From: PRS1 sp965250265
Lineage (GTDB): Bacteria > Bacteroidota > Bacteroidia > Flavobacteriales > Flavobacteriaceae
Length of the DNA stretch: 64,000 nucleotides
Direction: 5' to 3'
NCBI GenBank assembly: GCA_965250265.1
Contig: CBDFNO010000010.1
Location: 1-64,000 of the forward strand
Below, one piece after another: positions 56,171-63,136 of this stretch. Under the pieces are notes generated by a model. It made no database searches. It was not told the origin of the DNA and saw only the letters and a list, made by a program, of their open reading frames with translations. The translations under genes and the position numbers were made by a program. Position 1 is the first letter of the stretch. Each line of letters starts with the position of its first letter.

Positions 56171-56231
56171 ATAAAACACAGCAACAGCATCCAATTCTTT
56201 TCGTTTTAAGTCAGGTACATAAACCGGTTGC
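56171..56231 (-). pseudogene. Remnant of the nitroreductase 3' end (remnant 2)
   Basis: About 60 bp matching 57698-57760 of the intact nitroreductase gene at roughly 90% (shared AACACAGCAAC.GCATCCAA and GACATAAACTGGTTGC-like ends). It is fused at GGTTGC directly to a remnant of the membrane-protein gene start, showing a duplication junction. Confidence 0.8.
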
Positions 56232-56315
56232 GCTCGCAATTCATAGTTTTTTTTGTATTCGTTGTATTAATTTATTGACAAGCATAAAAAGATTGACTTT
56301 ATAAGAAAAATAAGC
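56228..56315 (-). pseudogene. Remnant of the 5' end and upstream region of the membrane protein gene
   Basis: TTGCGCTCGCAAT.CATA and the following bases match 54464-54649, but 97 bp are missing between two copies of ATTGACAA (54511 and 54608 in the intact region). The operon promoter was lost in that deletion. What follows is the cassette C promoter. Confidence 0.8.
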
Positions 56316-56323
56316 TACCTTCG
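56293..56323 (+). promoter_or_regulatory. Cassette C promoter
   Basis: TTG (56293-56295), 20-bp spacer, TACCTTCG (56316-56323). Nearly identical to cassette B from ATTGACTTT through the leader. Confidence 0.65.
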
Positions 56324-56392
56324 TTTAACAACTGATATAATCAATTAAAGCTGACCATATCAAAACATTATGGGCGATTAAAAAAACAAAAA

Positions 56393-57532
56393 ATGAGTTT
56401 CGGACGAGCATTATATTATCCGCACATTAACCTGACCAACAAGAACTGGATTAAACTTGCATTACTTTATTATGACAATCTTTCTCGGATTGTTCCTTCC
56501 AGTGTCGAACCTGAAGACAGCGAAGAAATTGTAAAAATCAGGTATGAGACGGGCTTCATTGACGACCACTCTCCTGACCATTGGGAAGTATCTAACACTT
56601 TCAGCAGCTTTTCAGAGAATTTGGAACGTATTATTGAAAGGGATGAGTTTTTTCATGACAGGTATTTCAGAGACATTCATCGACATAGAAGAAAGTATCT
56701 TGAACATTACGAACACAGAAGAGATTTTTACCGAGAAGTAGTTTCTTCAACAGGAACATACCTTCATATCCAAAAGATGGATAAAAGGTTAAAAGAGCGT
56801 CTTTTTGAAGTCGGTCTTGCAATTCCAGGAAGAAATGAATGGGAGGACTGGATAAGAATTGACAATGAGATAGGTTTGCTCTATATGGCTTTCTTAGCTA
56901 AATCTATTTCCAAAAGCCAGATAATGCCAATTGTGACTGACTTAGAAGTCAGTTTTAGTTCTTCCATATATTTTGAACCAAAAATATGCTCGGACTACAG
57001 AGGAGAAATGGAGTACAAACTTGGGACTTTATCAATTTGCAACTTTTCACCAAAAAACATCAACGATGTTCCACTCGACAAGATTTTGGAAATAAGAAAG
57101 AAGTATGCGGATGAGAGATTGTCATTTTATACTTCAATCAATGAACTCTGCGCCAAATTACCCGAAATTGAGAATAAAGATGCTATGAAAGCGGCCTTAG
57201 AATTTCACAGCAAGAACATTAGCAAAGACGCAGAAAATTTACGAAAAATGTTTGAAAGCCATAAAATAGAAACAGTTAACTCCTTTCTGACTGTCTCGGT
57301 ACCATCTACTATTGCGTCATTGTCGAATTTCATCCCGGTTGAATATAAATCTCTTGGTATTGGGGCAGGTCTCTTATTTGGATTGGTCTCGGCTGCTAAT
57401 AAAGTGAAGAAAGAGCGACTTGACTTGAAGAAAAATCCGAAATCATATTTACTCAATCTTCGGTCAGAACTTGGCTCTGAGAACATATTTAGAAAAATTA
57501 ATGACACGGTAAATGGACTTAGAAGGTGGTGA
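56393..57532 (+). CDS. DUF6236-like protein, cargo of cassette C
   Basis: The 379-residue product begins MSFGRALYYPHINLTNKNWI followed by LALLYYDNLSRIVPSSVEP, which resembles the N-terminus of proteins I know as DUF6236 (from memory, not searched). The middle is charged and helical (HRHRRKYLEHYEHRRDFYRE). Near residue 315 a Gly-rich, hydrophobic segment (SLGIGAGLLFGLVSAA) could be a membrane helix. It has no signal peptide. Such proteins are scattered in accessory regions and are of unknown function; a role in defence is possible but unsupported here. It sits alone between the cassette leader and hairpin. Confidence 0.65.
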   Translation: MSFGRALYYPHINLTNKNWIKLALLYYDNLSRIVPSSVEPEDSEEIVKIRYETGFIDDHSPDHWEVSNTFSSFSENLERIIERDEFFHDRYFRDIHRHRRKYLEHYEHRRDFYREVVSSTGTYLHIQKMDKRLKERLFEVGLAIPGRNEWEDWIRIDNEIGLLYMAFLAKSISKSQIMPIVTDLEVSFSSSIYFEPKICSDYRGEMEYKLGTLSICNFSPKNINDVPLDKILEIRKKYADERLSFYTSINELCAKLPEIENKDAMKAALEFHSKNISKDAENLRKMFESHKIETVNSFLTVSVPSTIASLSNFIPVEYKSLGIGAGLLFGLVSAANKVKKERLDLKKNPKSYLLNLRSELGSENIFRKINDTVNGLRRW

Positions 57533-57547
57533 ACAAATAATAACCGC

Positions 57548-57680
57548 CCATAACAAAGGCTAAAAAAACATAGGTCAGACGGTGGTTTCAGCAAGATTTC
57601 TGCTCTTAACAAGCTTAATGCTCGGCTGAAAGAGAAGTGCTATTAAAGCCCTACGTTTTTTAGCCAAACCGTTAAACGAA
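57548..57680 (+). repeat. attC-like imperfect hairpin ending cassette C
   Basis: Box CCATAAC (57548-57554), stem arms GGCTAAAAAAACATAGG (57558-57574) and CCTACGTTTTTTAGCC (57650-57665), then CCGTTAAACGAA to 57680. Ten pairs are uninterrupted, then one bulged A on the left arm and one A-C opposition in the same places as in cassette A. GTTAAAC fits GTTRRRY. Confidence 0.7.
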
Positions 57681-57693
57681 ACTGCAAAATTCT

Positions 57694-58383
57694 TTATTCA
57701 AAAAACACAGCAACGGCATCCAATTCTTTTCGATTTAAGTCAGGGACATAAACTGGTTGCTTAGCATAACCAACGGGAAGTAACAAAAAGGCACGCTCGT
57801 TAGGAGGTCTATTTAATAGCTTGGTTAGAAATTTCATTGGGCTTGGTGTATGCGTTAAGGTTACCAAACCAGCATTATGAATTGCTGTGATAAGCATACC
57901 ACAGGCAATACCGATAGATTCGTTAACATAATAATTGTTATGCTTTACATTGTCTTCGTGTTCGTACGCGCGCTTAAACGCTACAATTACCCAAGGAGCA
58001 TCTTCTATAAATGGTTTGTTAGTATCTGTGCCTAATGGCGCAAGATCGTTTCGCCAACGTTCAGTCATGCGTTTAGCATAGGTTTCCCGTTCTTCAACTT
58101 CGGCAGCTTCTCGTATTTTAGTTTTTAGTTCCGGGTTAGAGATGGCACAAAAGGTCCATGGTTGCTTGTGTGCTCCAGAAGGTGCTGTTGAAGCCGACAT
58201 AATAATATTATCAATAACTTGTTTAGGCACCGGTTTGTTAGAATATTCTCTTACCGAGCGTCTTGTATCCATCCAATTATAAAACTCTTGGCTTTTTTTA
58301 ATAGAATCTTCTTTTGAAATAGATTCAGATTCATACAACACATGTTTATAGCCATTTATTAAAATGCTTTCTTCTACATCCAT
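57694..58383 (-). CDS. Nitroreductase-family flavoprotein, iodotyrosine deiodinase-like
   Basis: The 229-residue product has the FMN-binding RRSVREYSNKPVP, ASTAPSGAHKQPWTF, CGMLITAIHNAGLVTLT and LLPVGYAKQPVYVPDL. It aligns well to human iodotyrosine deiodinase (IYD). The three residues that clamp the zwitterion of halotyrosine, E157, Y161 and K182 in human IYD, correspond to E98, Y102 and K123 here at identical spacing (EERETYAKRM, TNKPFIEDAP). This supports reductive dehalogenation of halotyrosines rather than generic nitroreduction. The end of the gene has been copied twice into the accessory region to its left. Confidence 0.85.
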   Translation of the reverse strand: MDVEESILINGYKHVLYESESISKEDSIKKSQEFYNWMDTRRSVREYSNKPVPKQVIDNIIMSASTAPSGAHKQPWTFCAISNPELKTKIREAAEVEERETYAKRMTERWRNDLAPLGTDTNKPFIEDAPWVIVAFKRAYEHEDNVKHNNYYVNESIGIACGMLITAIHNAGLVTLTHTPSPMKFLTKLLNRPPNERAFLLLPVGYAKQPVYVPDLNRKELDAVAVFFE

Positions 58384-58522
58384 AATTATTAATATTTTTT
58401 ACGCTTTGACAAAGTACTTTACATTTTTGAATTTTAAAAATTATACCAAACAATTTGAATTTGTAAAAAAAATCAACGAATTTAGATAGCTATTAGCTTT
58501 TAACAAAAACATTATAAGACAC

Positions 58523-59041
58523 ATGTTAAAAAAAGAAGAAATAATTAAAAACTCTATTAAAAACTTACCAATCATCAAAGGTGTGTATTTTTTAATAAAT
58601 AATACGGAACAAATAGTGTATATAGGCAAAAGCAAAGATTGTTATAATAGGATTAAAACACATAAAGTAAATAATGGAAAATTGTTTACAAGGTATTTTA
58701 TATTTGATACAGGTGATGCGGACATGGGATTAATAGAGACTGAATACATAAATAAATTTAAGCCTTTCTATAATAAATTGGACAACCCAGATAGAAGAAA
58801 ATTTATAAACGTTGTTTTACAAAAGAGCAAGAAATATAAAAAAGGTGGAAGACCAAAGGGCATTTCAGAGAGGCTAAAAACCATTTCTCCAAAAGTCAAA
58901 GATTTATATGAAGATGAGAGTTATACTTTATCAATGATTTGTAGCGAATTAGGATTAGCTCCAAACTCTATTTATAAGTGTTTAGATTACATGGGTGTCG
59001 AAAGAAAAAAGAGTTACACAGAAATTATAATTAAATCCTAA
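58523..59041 (+). CDS. GIY-YIG nuclease-domain protein with C-terminal HTH
   Basis: The 172-residue product has a GIY-YIG domain at residues about 16-95 (GVYFLINN, IVYIGKSKDCYNRIKTHK, and a Glu in GLIETEYINKFKPFYN that is the usual metal ligand). Residues about 108-172 contain GGRPKGISERLKTISPKVKD then MICSELGLAPNSIYKCLDYM, resembling the C-terminal HTH of serine resolvases. This combination suits a homing-type or mobile nuclease that binds a specific site, though it could be domesticated. It is divergent from the nitroreductase gene in the accessory region. Confidence 0.8.
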   Translation: MLKKEEIIKNSIKNLPIIKGVYFLINNTEQIVYIGKSKDCYNRIKTHKVNNGKLFTRYFIFDTGDADMGLIETEYINKFKPFYNKLDNPDRRKFINVVLQKSKKYKKGGRPKGISERLKTISPKVKDLYEDESYTLSMICSELGLAPNSIYKCLDYMGVERKKSYTEIIIKS

Positions 59042-59050
59042 AACTAATAA

Positions 59051-59131
59051 AGCCTGGAAAGTCTAGAAAAAGGTTTTAGAACTCGGTTTAGAAGACGTAC
59101 AAGAAAAGTTAGATGAGTTTTGTAAAGAATA
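59051..59131 (+). pseudogene. Possible C-terminal gene remnant
   Basis: In one frame the sequence reads KAWKV, stop, KKVLELGLEDVQEKLDEFCK, stop, which looks like the helical tail of a protein with one Trp codon turned into TAG. I cannot name the parent. Without a match elsewhere this could be chance. Confidence 0.3.
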
Positions 59132-59134
59132 ATA

Positions 59135-60367
59135 TCATCTTTTATTCTTCTCTTCTATCCATTTACTCATAAACTTGGTGCTTTGCATTGTATGATGTTG
59201 TAGCATTGCTCCCGTAAAGTTGTTGTGTCTATGGTTATTAAGATTCTCTTTAATTTCTTCTAATTTATTTATAAATATATTTTGAAACAATCTTTTATTA
59301 AAACGTTCATTTATAATTTTTAATCCATTTTGTTGTTTCTCTTTCCAAAACAATTCATTAGTATATAATTCAACCGCTTTGTCAGCAAATTCTTTAGGAT
59401 CATCTTCAATAAATCCGTTAGGTTGAAAATTTCCATATATACCTTCTGCTCCAACAGTAGTAATAACACAAGGTGTTCCGTTTAGCATAGCATCGAATAA
59501 CTTGCCTTTTAAGCCAGCTCCAAAACGAAGAGGCGCTAAGCATACTTTGGCATCTTTCATAACCTCATTGACATCATCAATAAATCCATTTATAAGAAAG
59601 CCTTCAGCTTCATTATTCAATTGCCTAACCTTTTGAGTCTGATAAGCTCCATAAATATGTAATTCTGCTTTTGGTAATTGCTTCGTAATTAATGGCCAAA
59701 TGGTTTCTTTTAAATACAATACCGAATTATAATTAGGTTTGTGCAAAAAATTACCAATGGTTATAAAATGCTGTCGTTTTTCAAAAGACGGAATATTTTT
59801 AATGGCTTCATCATCAACTTCATCTAACATAAATGGCAAATAATGTAGTAATTCCTTATCTACTTTAAATTCACTTAGAAGAATTTCCATTTCAGCTTCC
59901 GAAATGATCAAACTTAAATCACTTCTATATATGCTAGCTATTTCACGTTTTGCAACATTCTGGAATAAGTAAGTGTTGTCAAATGGTTTATCTTCTTTAA
60001 AAGCTTGTTGCCTACCTTTTCGTAAACAATGCATATCTTCGATGTCTAAAACTCGTAATGCATTAGGGCAATGTTCCGCAACGCGCCATCCAAACTGTTC
60101 TTCTATCATAAATCGATCGAATAAAACCATATCAGGCTTAAGTTGTTTTATAAAATCATCGAAACTAGAATTGTTTAACTCAATACTTACTTGAGAAATT
60201 CCAATACCTTCGAGATTGAAAGCATTATCACTTTTAGCACAAGGACTTGCAAAAGTTATATTGTAATTGTGTGATTGGAGTGTGTTAATTAACTGCATCA
60301 TGCGGCTTCCTGCAGCCGAACTTTTTGGTTCTGGCCAAACAAAACCGATGATCAATACATTAATCAT
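59135..60367 (-). CDS. Glycosyltransferase, GT4-like
   Basis: The 410-residue GT-B-fold protein has an N-terminal Rossmann domain (INVLIIGFVWPEPKSSAAGS, KPDMVLFDRFMIEEQFG) and a C-terminal donor-binding domain (FITIGNFLHKPNYNSVLYLK, VCLAPLRFGAGLKGKLFDAM, GTPCVITTVGAEGIYG). The GAGLKGKLFDAM region with the later Glu suits family 4 retaining enzymes (Glyco_trans_1_4). Substrate unknown; a role in surface polysaccharide or glycoprotein synthesis is an inference. It starts 7 bp after the haem-binding gene and is probably co-transcribed. Confidence 0.85.
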   Translation of the reverse strand: MINVLIIGFVWPEPKSSAAGSRMMQLINTLQSHNYNITFASPCAKSDNAFNLEGIGISQVSIELNNSSFDDFIKQLKPDMVLFDRFMIEEQFGWRVAEHCPNALRVLDIEDMHCLRKGRQQAFKEDKPFDNTYLFQNVAKREIASIYRSDLSLIISEAEMEILLSEFKVDKELLHYLPFMLDEVDDEAIKNIPSFEKRQHFITIGNFLHKPNYNSVLYLKETIWPLITKQLPKAELHIYGAYQTQKVRQLNNEAEGFLINGFIDDVNEVMKDAKVCLAPLRFGAGLKGKLFDAMLNGTPCVITTVGAEGIYGNFQPNGFIEDDPKEFADKAVELYTNELFWKEKQQNGLKIINERFNKRLFQNIFINKLEEIKENLNNHRHNNFTGAMLQHHTMQSTKFMSKWIEEKNKR

Positions 60368-60374
60368 GGACAGA

Positions 60375-60848
60375 TTATTCTGATTTTAGTTCTAAACCGT
60401 ATTTAGAACGTACTTGTTTTGCCCAAGCAATTACATTTGTAATCTGCTTGTCGGTAAGATTAGCATCACTATGCATCCAGGTGTACGATGGTAAAGGCAT
60501 TTCCTTTTTTTCAACCATTTCAACCAATTCATCCAGCTTATGATCTTTCTTTTTAACAGAATAATCGTTCCATTTTGAAAAATCTAAATGACCTTTTGCA
60601 TGTTTTATATGATCTGCCATCCAATAGTTAACCGGAGTGATATTATTGTACCAAGGATATCTTGTAAAACTACTATGGCAGTCAAAACAATTTTCTTTTA
60701 AAATAAGTTTTATTTCATCAGGAGGGTTTGTATCTTCAAAAAAAGCAACTATTGTGTCTGTACTTTCTTCATTTTTATCTGGTCCAAAAAATTGTGCAAT
60801 AATAAACACAATTAATAATAGGAGTAATATTTTTTTTATAATCTTCAT
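60375..60848 (-). CDS. Haem-binding domain (cytochrome c-like) membrane-anchored protein
   Basis: The 157-residue product has an N-terminal transmembrane anchor (KKILLLLLIVFIIAQFFGP) and a haem-binding domain with one c-type haem motif ENCFDCHSS. The family pattern YPWYNNITPVNYWMADHIKH, FSKWNDY and EMPLPSYTWMHSDA follows. It is likely periplasmic, with a role in electron transfer or haem handling. Its start lies 27 bp from the divergent HEAT-like gene, leaving little space for two promoters. Confidence 0.88.
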   Translation of the reverse strand: MKIIKKILLLLLIVFIIAQFFGPDKNEESTDTIVAFFEDTNPPDEIKLILKENCFDCHSSFTRYPWYNNITPVNYWMADHIKHAKGHLDFSKWNDYSVKKKDHKLDELVEMVEKKEMPLPSYTWMHSDANLTDKQITNVIAWAKQVRSKYGLELKSE

Positions 60849-60875
60849 TATTACTTATTTTAGGTTTCTAAATTT

Positions 60876-61460
60876 ATGAAATTATCTATGACTTTTGAAG
60901 AATTATATAAACATTTAACCTATGTTAACAGTTCTAGAGAAAATAGGCAGAAAAATGCCGAAATGGTATTAAACAATATCGATTTATTACCAATTCTCAT
61001 GGATGTATTATTTAAGGTAGATGATAAAGTGTCTTGCAAAGCTGCCTGGGTTTTGGAGTTTGTATGTGGTGAAAATCTCGAAGCTATTATTCCTTATTTA
61101 GATACTTTTACAGAAAATATTAGTAAAGTACACTTAGATTCTGCGGTTCGACCTGTCGCAAAAATTTGTGAATATTTAGTAACAGCGTACTATTCTGAAG
61201 AAAATAATGATATAAAAAATGCATTAGTACCAATTTACCATGAACGTATTATTGAAGCCTGTTTTGATTGGATGATTACGGATCAAAAAGTTGCAGTAAA
61301 GGTGTATTCTATGAGCACTTTATACTTATTAGGGCAAGATTATGATTGGGTTCACCCTGAATTAATAATTATCTTAGAACAAGATTTTCATTCTGGCAGT
61401 GCTGGATTTAAAGCCAGAGCAAGACATATTATAAAAAAAATATCAGGAAGTCGGCAGTAA
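60876..61460 (+). CDS. HEAT-like helical protein next to purB
   Basis: The 194-residue all-helical product has repeated helix pairs (QKNAEMVLNNIDLLPILMDV, CKAAWVLEFVCGENLEAIIP, AVKVYSMSTLYLLGQDYDWV), consistent with a HEAT/armadillo-like fold. I recall flavobacterial homologues labelled adenylosuccinate lyase, which the sequence does not support and which probably reflects the neighbouring gene. The conserved position 94 bp upstream of purB suggests a functional link, but its partner is unknown. ATGs at 60876 and 60888 are both possible starts. Confidence 0.7.
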   Translation: MKLSMTFEELYKHLTYVNSSRENRQKNAEMVLNNIDLLPILMDVLFKVDDKVSCKAAWVLEFVCGENLEAIIPYLDTFTENISKVHLDSAVRPVAKICEYLVTAYYSEENNDIKNALVPIYHERIIEACFDWMITDQKVAVKVYSMSTLYLLGQDYDWVHPELIIILEQDFHSGSAGFKARARHIIKKISGSRQ

Positions 61461-61554
61461 TCAGTTAATAGTAAATGCAAAAATCTTCATGCTTCAGTCT
61501 TCGGTCTTCAAACTAAAAGAATTATCTTTGCATCTTTAAAACGCAACACAACCT

Positions 61555-62898
61555 ATGTCATTATCAACACTTAATGCTATTTCACCAATTGATGGTCGTT
61601 ACCGAAGTAAAGTTGAAGCATTAGCTCCATATTTTTCTGAAGAAGCCCTTATTAAATATCGTGTTTTAATAGAAATAGAATACTTTATCTCGCTTTGTGA
61701 AATTCCCCTACCTCAACTTTCAGATATCAACACTAATCTTTTTGATGACTTAAGGGCGCTTTATAAGAATTTTTCTTCTGAAGATGCTTTGACAATAAAA
61801 AAAATTGAAAGTGTTACTAATCACGATGTGAAAGCTGTAGAGTATTTTATTAAAGAGAAATTTGACAAGCTAAACTTAACAAAATACAAGGAGTTTATTC
61901 ATTTCGGATTAACCTCACAAGACATCAATAACACAGCAATTCCATTAACTATTAAGGAAGCAATGAATGATGTTTATGTACCAGAATATGTTACTGTTGT
62001 TGAAAAATTAGAAGCCTTAGCAACTGAGTGGGAATCGATACCAATGCTGGCCAGAACACATGGTCAACCAGCGTCTCCTACTCGCTTAGGTAAAGAAATT
62101 GGGGTTTTTGTTGTTCGTCTCAAAGAACAATTCAATTTATTAAATGATATCCCTAGTGCAGCAAAATTTGGAGGTGCTACTGGGAATTTTAATGCTCACC
62201 ATGTTGCATATCCTAATATCGATTGGAAAGATTTTGGTTCGAGTTTTGTTAATGAAAAATTGGGATTGCAGTATTCGTTTCCTACAACACAAATTGAGCA
62301 TTACGACCATATGGCTGCTTTATTTGACTGCTTAAAGCGTATTAATACAATTATTATAGATTTAAACAGAGATATTTGGACTTATGTATCTATGGAATAC
62401 TTTAAGCAAAAAATAAAAGAAGGCGAAGTTGGTAGCTCTGCAATGCCTCATAAAGTAAACCCTATAGATTTTGAAAATAGTGAAGGTAATCTAGGTCTTG
62501 CTAATGCTATTTTTGAACACTTATCTGCTAAACTTCCTGTGTCTCGATTACAACGCGATTTAACCGACAGTACAGTATTACGAAATGTTGGCGTGCCTTT
62601 TGGACATACGTTAATTGGTTTTAAATCAACTTTAAAAGGGCTCAATAAATTATTGCTAAATGAAGTGAAAATTGCTGGTGACCTAGAAAAGAATTGGGCT
62701 GTTGTTGCTGAGGCTATTCAAACCATTTTACGACGTGAAGGTTATCCAAATCCTTATGAGGCACTTAAAAGCTTAACCAGAACTAATGAAGCCATAACAC
62801 AAACTTCTATATCTAGCTTTATTGATTCTTTAAATGTCAGCGATGCTATTAAAACAGAACTTAGGGCTATTACACCAAGTAACTATACAGGAATTTAA
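61555..62898 (+). CDS. purB: Adenylosuccinate lyase
   Basis: The 447-residue fumarase/aspartase superfamily enzyme acts twice in purine synthesis, cleaving SAICAR and adenylosuccinate. Motifs: SPIDGRYRSKVEALAPYFSE, TNHDVKAVEYFIKEK, THGQPASPTRLGKEI, the signature GEVGSSAMPHKVNPIDFENS and a C-terminal helical domain. It is normal length for the long bacterial class. A TATCTTTG -7 box lies at 61523-61530, without a clear -33 partner. The next gene overlaps its stop (TAATG). Confidence 0.97.
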   Translation: MSLSTLNAISPIDGRYRSKVEALAPYFSEEALIKYRVLIEIEYFISLCEIPLPQLSDINTNLFDDLRALYKNFSSEDALTIKKIESVTNHDVKAVEYFIKEKFDKLNLTKYKEFIHFGLTSQDINNTAIPLTIKEAMNDVYVPEYVTVVEKLEALATEWESIPMLARTHGQPASPTRLGKEIGVFVVRLKEQFNLLNDIPSAAKFGGATGNFNAHHVAYPNIDWKDFGSSFVNEKLGLQYSFPTTQIEHYDHMAALFDCLKRINTIIIDLNRDIWTYVSMEYFKQKIKEGEVGSSAMPHKVNPIDFENSEGNLGLANAIFEHLSAKLPVSRLQRDLTDSTVLRNVGVPFGHTLIGFKSTLKGLNKLLLNEVKIAGDLEKNWAVVAEAIQTILRREGYPNPYEALKSLTRTNEAITQTSISSFIDSLNVSDAIKTELRAITPSNYTGI

Positions 62899-63083
62899 TG
62901 AATGACAAAATAACTTTAATCTCTACTGCTGTCTTTACACTATTCTTTTTTGTAAGTGGATTGCTAGATATCATGGATCACTTTATAGTTAAAACAATTT
63001 TGTTTGTTCTTTTTTTTGGAATATTAGTAAATATAATTGTTGTAAAAACGAAAGATGAAGACAAAAAAAACCTGCCAGAATAG
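62898..63083 (+). CDS. Small two-helix membrane protein
   Basis: The 61-residue product has two hydrophobic segments (LISTAVFTLFFFVSGLLDIM and ILFVLFFGILVNIIVV) and a charged C-terminus (KTKDEDKKNLPE). Its ATG overlaps the purB stop, implying coupling. Function unknown. The coding end runs into the intrinsic terminator. Confidence 0.7.
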   Translation: MNDKITLISTAVFTLFFFVSGLLDIMDHFIVKTILFVLFFGILVNIIVVKTKDEDKKNLPE

Positions 63084-63094
63084 GCAGGTTTTTT
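63071..63094 (+). terminator. purB operon terminator
   Basis: Stem CCTGCC / GGCAGG (63071-63088) followed by TTTTTT. The stem overlaps the last codons and stop of the 61-residue gene. It also precedes the convergent DUF4252 gene end. Confidence 0.9.
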
Positions 63095-63136
63095 ATTAAT
63101 ATATTTTGTCTTCAAATTTAAACTATCGAAGTGTTT

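Larger units (their letters stand above)
56293..57680 (+). mobile_element. Putative gene cassette C: promoter, leader, DUF6236-like gene, hairpin end
   Basis: Promoter TTG-N20-TACCTTCG, the shared leader, one 379-residue gene, then a hairpin closely related to that of cassette A, ending GTTAAACGAA. The inverted terminal sequence is TTCGTTTAAC (56320-56329) / GTTAAACGAA (57671-57680). Immediately right of it lies the intact nitroreductase 3' flank. Confidence 0.6.

Noticed and set aside
42177..57680. A classical integron or cassette array
   Set aside because: There is no integron integrase or attI, the cassettes are solitary and carry promoters, and the cassette A end has GATAAGC instead of GTTRRRY. 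The attC resemblance is kept only as an analogy.
60876..61460. Adenylosuccinate lyase as product of the gene before purB
   Set aside because: It has none of the lyase motifs; the true purB is the next gene.
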